From: an uncultured Cellvibrio sp.
Lineage (GTDB): Bacteria; Pseudomonadota; Gammaproteobacteria; Pseudomonadales; Cellvibrionaceae
Direction of reading: 5' to 3'
Assembly (NCBI GenBank): GCA_946886255.1
Contig: CAMPIG010000045.1
Span: forward strand, 1 to 17,652
Length of the DNA: 17,652 bases
The notes beneath the pieces were generated by a model. It did no database searches. It was not told the origin of the DNA and saw only the letters and a program-made list of their open reading frames with translations. The first letter of the stretch is position 1. Each line of letters opens with the position of its first letter. Below, piece after piece: positions 14,071-17,652 of this stretch. Both the position numbers and the translations under genes were made by a program.

Positions 14071-16992
14071 TTAAAAATTAGCGCGCAGTGTCAGTGCATA
14101 ACGGGTGTCGTTGACGAAGAAAGATGCATAACGGTCACCAGCACCTTTTTGACGCATAATAGTCCGCGTTTCTTCGTTAGTGAGGTTGTTAACCTCAAGT
14201 CCAACAGAGAAGTTATCAGTGATGCTGTAGAAAATAGAACCGTCTAACTGACCGGTATCATCACTCCATACGGGCAAACGATAACGCACACTTTGGTTGG
14301 CACCAATACCCCCATCACCGCCCTCAAAACCATTCGGACCAATGGCCATCAGGTATTCATCACGCCAGCTCCAGGCCAAACGAATAGAAAGCGGGCCTTT
14401 TTCAAACATACCAACCAGGTTGTAGGCATTCTCCGAAAGCCCTTCATAAGGAAGAACATCCGTAAATACCGTCCCGTCAGTATCAACTGGGGCAACTGCC
14501 GAACCGGGACTGGACGGGTCCGCTGCTTGAGGAATATCAGTGGAGCTATCGATATAGGTATAGTTGAATTGCATACCTAGGCCATCGAAAGGTGAAGGCA
14601 GGAAGTCAAAGAACTGATTGTAACCAACTTCAAATCCTTTGATCTCTGCGGTGCCGACGTTTTCGGGGCGAGTAACATCATATTCCCAACCATTGTAGGT
14701 TTCAGAGTTGAGAGTATTACGAATAATTCCTTCAAGATCTTTGTAGAACAATGTGGTGTAAACCATACCACCCGCATCATTAAAGTACCACTCCGCCGAC
14801 AAGTCCAATTGATCAGCTTCAATAGGTTCCAAATGAGGATTTTGAGCAGTGGAAGTTAAGAGTATTTGTTCTGGCGGGATATTATCTTCTGCTCCGGTGC
14901 CGTCAGGAAAATCGGCTTGTAGCTCTTGAAACGCGTTCATCAATCCGAATTCAGGACGCGCAATTGCTTGCGATGCAGCAAAGCGAATAAATAAATCCTC
15001 GCGCAACTTGAGTCGTAAATTTAAACTGGGTAGCACATTGGTGTAACTGTTTTCAGCAGCAAGCTCTTCTGTTGCAGCAAAGAAAGGTCTGTCCTCATCA
15101 GCATTGATAATCAGATCGGGATAAACCAAGCGCCCAGATGCGGTGCTTTCTGTTCTGACAACTCGAACACCTATATTACCGTCGATCGGAACGCTTAGAT
15201 CATCGAACCCAAAACGCATCAACGCATAAACAGCGTAGGTGTTTTCCTCCTGGATGTTGTTCCATTGAGGATCGTTTGGGTTTCTGAATGCATAGTCATC
15301 ACAGCACAAGTAATTTGGACTGGCGTTAGCATGTAGGGTATTAAATGTATCTGGGTAACCCAGAGCCAAATCGACGCTGGGTGCCCATACCACACCATTT
15401 AAGCCTGCATCACCGCGGAAGAAGTTAGGAAAAGTATTAAAATTAAGCATACCAACCTCCTCTTCAGTAATACGCGGCAAATCTGCAGCACCATCCAGCT
15501 TCCACCATTTCATCCAGGGTTGATAAATCGCCTGCCAATTATAGGCCGTATCAATATTGTCAGCCTCCCGGTCAGTCAGGCGAACACCGAACTTAATCGA
15601 TTTAACATTTGAGGACTCGAAGTTGTACTGAGCATCAGCACGCCATGCAATTTGCTCAGCCTCGCTGTCTTCGACATGAGGCATGGTAAATGCCCAGTAA
15701 TAGTTTGTTGGATCAGAGAGATGATCAACATCTGTCGATATATGTGGCAACCTCCCACTTAAATCAAGATCCAGATAAGGTAAATCGACCGCCGTTGCAA
15801 CAGTAGCATCCAGTGCCTCTGTCGTTGACTTCATGTATTGCAGATCGGTACTGATTTCCCATTTATCATTTGGCATCCATTTAATGCCACCGGAGAAATC
15901 CGTGGTAATTGAGTCTCTGGTTGCAGCGCGAATGTCAGCGCCATAAGACATACTGCCTTCCACAGGGTCAGTCAACCTGCCTGATTGGAAAACACCATTT
16001 TCGTCAAACAAGCCATTAGATACAGCGATATTCCACTGGTTGTTGTTAACAAAAATCGCATCCTCATTCCACTGCATATCATATTCGCTACGGAATGCAG
16101 TGAAGTAGACTTCAGTTGTATCAGAGGGACGCCATTGTACTGCTGCATAGGCCCCCAAACGTTCACGTTGATATTCCATCGTGCGCCAGTCAGCACCGCG
16201 TGGAACCCATACAGTCTCCCCTTCTACAATATCCGTTCTGGCAAACATTGCTCTGTTAAAAACACCATCTGTGCGAGTAGCAAGATCTGAATACGCTAAA
16301 TCAACCAGAAAACCGACCTCACCAATACTTGTGTCCCACCGATTACTATATAAACCGGAGAAAGACGGCTTGGTCTCTTCAATAAAATCACCGTAATTGG
16401 CACTGGCGGAGACAGAAATTTTTTGACCATCCGAATCAAATGGCATCTTGGTACGCAAATCTACCGTTCCGCCCAAACCACCCTCGATCATATCCGCCGA
16501 AGGGTTTTTATATACATCTACACCTGCCATCAATTCCGCAGGCACATCTTCGAAGCTGAGGCTTCGGCCTCCGCTGGCAGAGAAACTGTCTCGACCATTC
16601 AGTTCACTACGCACGTGTTTCATACCACGAATGGCCACACCACTGCCTTCAGCAGAGAAGTGCTCCGGATCTCCAATAGATAGAAAACGCTCGATAGTCA
16701 CACCGGGCACCCGCTGAATTGCTTCTGTGATACTGCGGTCCGGCAATTTCCCAATATCATCGGCAACGATAGAATCAACAATCTGTTCTGCATTTTGTTT
16801 AATAAGTTGTGCAGACTGAATGCTTCCCCGCTGACCCGACACAATAATTTCTTCGATATCACTGTTAGCAGCATCCTGCGCCATTGATGGTACAGCCACA
16901 CCTACAGCTCCCAGCAACGAGAGGCCGGACACCAGCTTGATATAAAGCGGTAATTTTTTCTTTAAAAATTGATCTTTATTTTTAATTATCAT
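14071..16992 (-). CDS. TonB-dependent outer-membrane receptor, probable xyloglucan oligosaccharide transporter
   Basis: This 973-residue outer-membrane beta-barrel has a signal peptide (1-38, ending PSMA), a TonB-box-like IEEIIVSGQR (46-55), a plug domain (about 65-200) with PDRSITEAIQRVPGV (84-98) and VAIRGM (120-125), then the 22-strand barrel ending in the C-terminal Phe of the final RANF. It belongs to the long TonB-dependent receptor type (TIGR01782-like) common in Cellvibrio, Caulobacter and Xanthomonas carbohydrate loci. There is no N-terminal signalling domain, so it does not control a sigma/anti-sigma pair. Flanked by GH95 on one side and GH35/GH31 on the other, it most likely imports xyloglucan oligosaccharides into the periplasm. 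GGAGAA lies 7 bases before the ATG. The substrate is inferred from context. Confidence 0.9.
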   Translation of the reverse strand: MIIKNKDQFLKKKLPLYIKLVSGLSLLGAVGVAVPSMAQDAANSDIEEIIVSGQRGSIQSAQLIKQNAEQIVDSIVADDIGKLPDRSITEAIQRVPGVTIERFLSIGDPEHFSAEGSGVAIRGMKHVRSELNGRDSFSASGGRSLSFEDVPAELMAGVDVYKNPSADMIEGGLGGTVDLRTKMPFDSDGQKISVSASANYGDFIEETKPSFSGLYSNRWDTSIGEVGFLVDLAYSDLATRTDGVFNRAMFARTDIVEGETVWVPRGADWRTMEYQRERLGAYAAVQWRPSDTTEVYFTAFRSEYDMQWNEDAIFVNNNQWNIAVSNGLFDENGVFQSGRLTDPVEGSMSYGADIRAATRDSITTDFSGGIKWMPNDKWEISTDLQYMKSTTEALDATVATAVDLPYLDLDLSGRLPHISTDVDHLSDPTNYYWAFTMPHVEDSEAEQIAWRADAQYNFESSNVKSIKFGVRLTDREADNIDTAYNWQAIYQPWMKWWKLDGAADLPRITEEEVGMLNFNTFPNFFRGDAGLNGVVWAPSVDLALGYPDTFNTLHANASPNYLCCDDYAFRNPNDPQWNNIQEENTYAVYALMRFGFDDLSVPIDGNIGVRVVRTESTASGRLVYPDLIINADEDRPFFAATEELAAENSYTNVLPSLNLRLKLREDLFIRFAASQAIARPEFGLMNAFQELQADFPDGTGAEDNIPPEQILLTSTAQNPHLEPIEADQLDLSAEWYFNDAGGMVYTTLFYKDLEGIIRNTLNSETYNGWEYDVTRPENVGTAEIKGFEVGYNQFFDFLPSPFDGLGMQFNYTYIDSSTDIPQAADPSSPGSAVAPVDTDGTVFTDVLPYEGLSENAYNLVGMFEKGPLSIRLAWSWRDEYLMAIGPNGFEGGDGGIGANQSVRYRLPVWSDDTGQLDGSIFYSITDNFSVGLEVNNLTNEETRTIMRQKGAGDRYASFFVNDTRYALTLRANF

Positions 16993-17182
16993 GAATTTTC
17001 TCCAAATGAAGGTTAAACCACCCCGAACATCTATTATTGTTTTGCCATGGTTATGGCTATCTCTTTAGTACACCGAGAAGCAGCGTGTTCGATACAACGT
17101 TTTCTATCGTTATTAGTATTTTCCAAAAACCCTTGCCGTTTATTGAATTACTTTTTTATGGAATAGCCCTGTTGTTATTGTT
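16993..17182 (-). promoter_or_regulatory. 190-base gap between the GH95 and receptor genes, likely receptor promoter region
   Basis: No gene fits here. The gap is AT-rich and contains the receptor's GGAGAA ribosome site near its left end and a small palindrome, GGTT-A-AACC, about 20 bases upstream of the ATG. Its length and the AT-rich part at 17100-17160 make a promoter for the receptor gene likely, but I cannot name convincing -35 and -10 boxes. No clear terminator hairpin with a T-run follows the GH95 stop, so read-through from GH95 is also possible. Confidence 0.3.
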
Positions 17183-17652
17183 TTAGTCCGCTAATACTTT
17201 AGATAAGCGATACCTCTCTCCCGCCTGCGCAACAAAGTGTCTTACATCAGCGTCGCCTTGTGTGGCGATAACAGCTCCATCGGAGAGTTTGGTTAACTGG
17301 AATTTTTTATTGAACAGGGATGAGCGCAGATAAATCATGCCGGCCTTTCCCGTTTTGATGGTTGCGCCAGCTAATTCGTTGTCAGACCAGTTCATATCAA
17401 GAGTGACGTCGCCGCGTGCACGTAGGCCAATCACAGCCCCTTTAGCCCAGGCTTTTGGCAAAGCGGGTAACAAATGAATTTCACGGTTTTGGCTTTGCAA
17501 TAACATCTCGGCCATGCCAGCGGTTGCACCGAAGTTACCGTCAATCTGGAACGGCGGATGGTTGTCCCACAAATTAGGTAAGGTACTCGCCGTCAGTTGG
17601 TCGCCTAATAATTTGTGTGCGCGGTCGCCATCGAGCAAACGCGCCCATAAAT
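17183..17652 (-). CDS. afc95A: GH95 alpha-L-fucosidase, C-terminal part (cut by window edge)
   Basis: The last 155 residues of a GH95-type alpha-L-fucosidase run in from the right edge; the true start lies outside the window. The frame is open to the edge, with [15 protein letters not shown] at its visible beginning. The family signature [20 protein letters not shown] follows, the end of the helical (alpha/alpha)6 catalytic domain, then [10 protein letters not shown] and a small C-terminal beta domain. The catalytic residues lie upstream and cannot be checked. GH95 enzymes are inverting 1,2-alpha-L-fucosidases, some also acting on L-galactose; here the job would be to remove the fucose that caps xyloglucan galactosyl side chains. 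It is first in order before the receptor, GH35 and GH31 genes, as in the C. japonicus locus. The signature makes the family call strong despite truncation. Confidence 0.88.
   Translation of the reverse strand, partial: LWARLLDGDRAHKLLGDQLTASTLPNLWDNHPPFQIDGNFGATAGMAEMLLQSQNREIHLLPALPKAWAKGAVIGLRARGDVTLDMNWSDNELAGATIKTGKAGMIYLRSSLFNKKFQLTKLSDGAVIATQGDADVRHFVAQAGERYRLSKVLAD

Overview
The window looks like a chromosomal carbohydrate-utilisation region of a Gram-negative, plant-polysaccharide-degrading gammaproteobacterium, most likely Cellvibrio or a close relative. Three things point there: a TonB-dependent outer-membrane receptor without a SusD partner, a lipoprotein GH31 alpha-xylosidase with a PA14 insert, and the gene order GH95 - TonB receptor - GH35 - GH31. 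As I recall it, this order matches the xyloglucan utilisation locus described in Cellvibrio japonicus. The genus call rests on recognition, not on a search.

Layout from left to right. (1) 1-101: the edge of a dispersed-repeat-like hairpin element. (2) 102-4364, minus strand: a tightly packed five-gene operon, read right to left as an aldo/keto reductase (L-fucose dehydrogenase), a split UxaA-type sugar-acid dehydratase (SAF subunit plus catalytic subunit), an SDR dehydrogenase and an FAH-family hydrolase. (3) 4569-5375, minus: an IclR-family regulator, set apart by its own stem-loop. (4) 5507-7631, minus: a FucP-type L-fucose/H+ symporter followed by a COG3618-type amidohydrolase (L-fuconolactonase). 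(5) 7821-8969, plus: an FMN-dependent L-lactate dehydrogenase, divergent from fucP. (6) 8972-9094: a large REP/BIME-like palindrome and a bidirectional terminator between convergent genes. (7) 9111-17652, minus: the xyloglucan module, with a GH31 alpha-xylosidase, a GH35 beta-galactosidase, a TonB-dependent receptor and the C-terminal part of a GH95 alpha-L-fucosidase that runs off the right edge.

The parts fit one route. The receptor would import xyloglucan oligosaccharides across the outer membrane. GH95 removes fucose, GH35 removes galactose and GH31 removes xylose. FucP carries the fucose into the cytoplasm. The fucose module then oxidises it without phosphorylation: L-fucose to L-fuconolactone, L-fuconate, 2-keto-3-deoxy-L-fuconate, 2,4-diketo-3-deoxy-L-fuconate, and finally pyruvate plus L-lactate. 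The divergent L-lactate dehydrogenase turns the lactate into a second pyruvate. Every catalytic step from side-chain fucose to pyruvate has a candidate gene here. The unusual points are the altronate-dehydratase-type enzyme at the fuconate dehydratase step, inverted repeats in both fucose promoters, and an intrinsic-terminator-like hairpin just upstream of the GH35 start. I see no tRNA, rRNA, CRISPR array or transposase. The longest gene-free stretch is about 240 bases.
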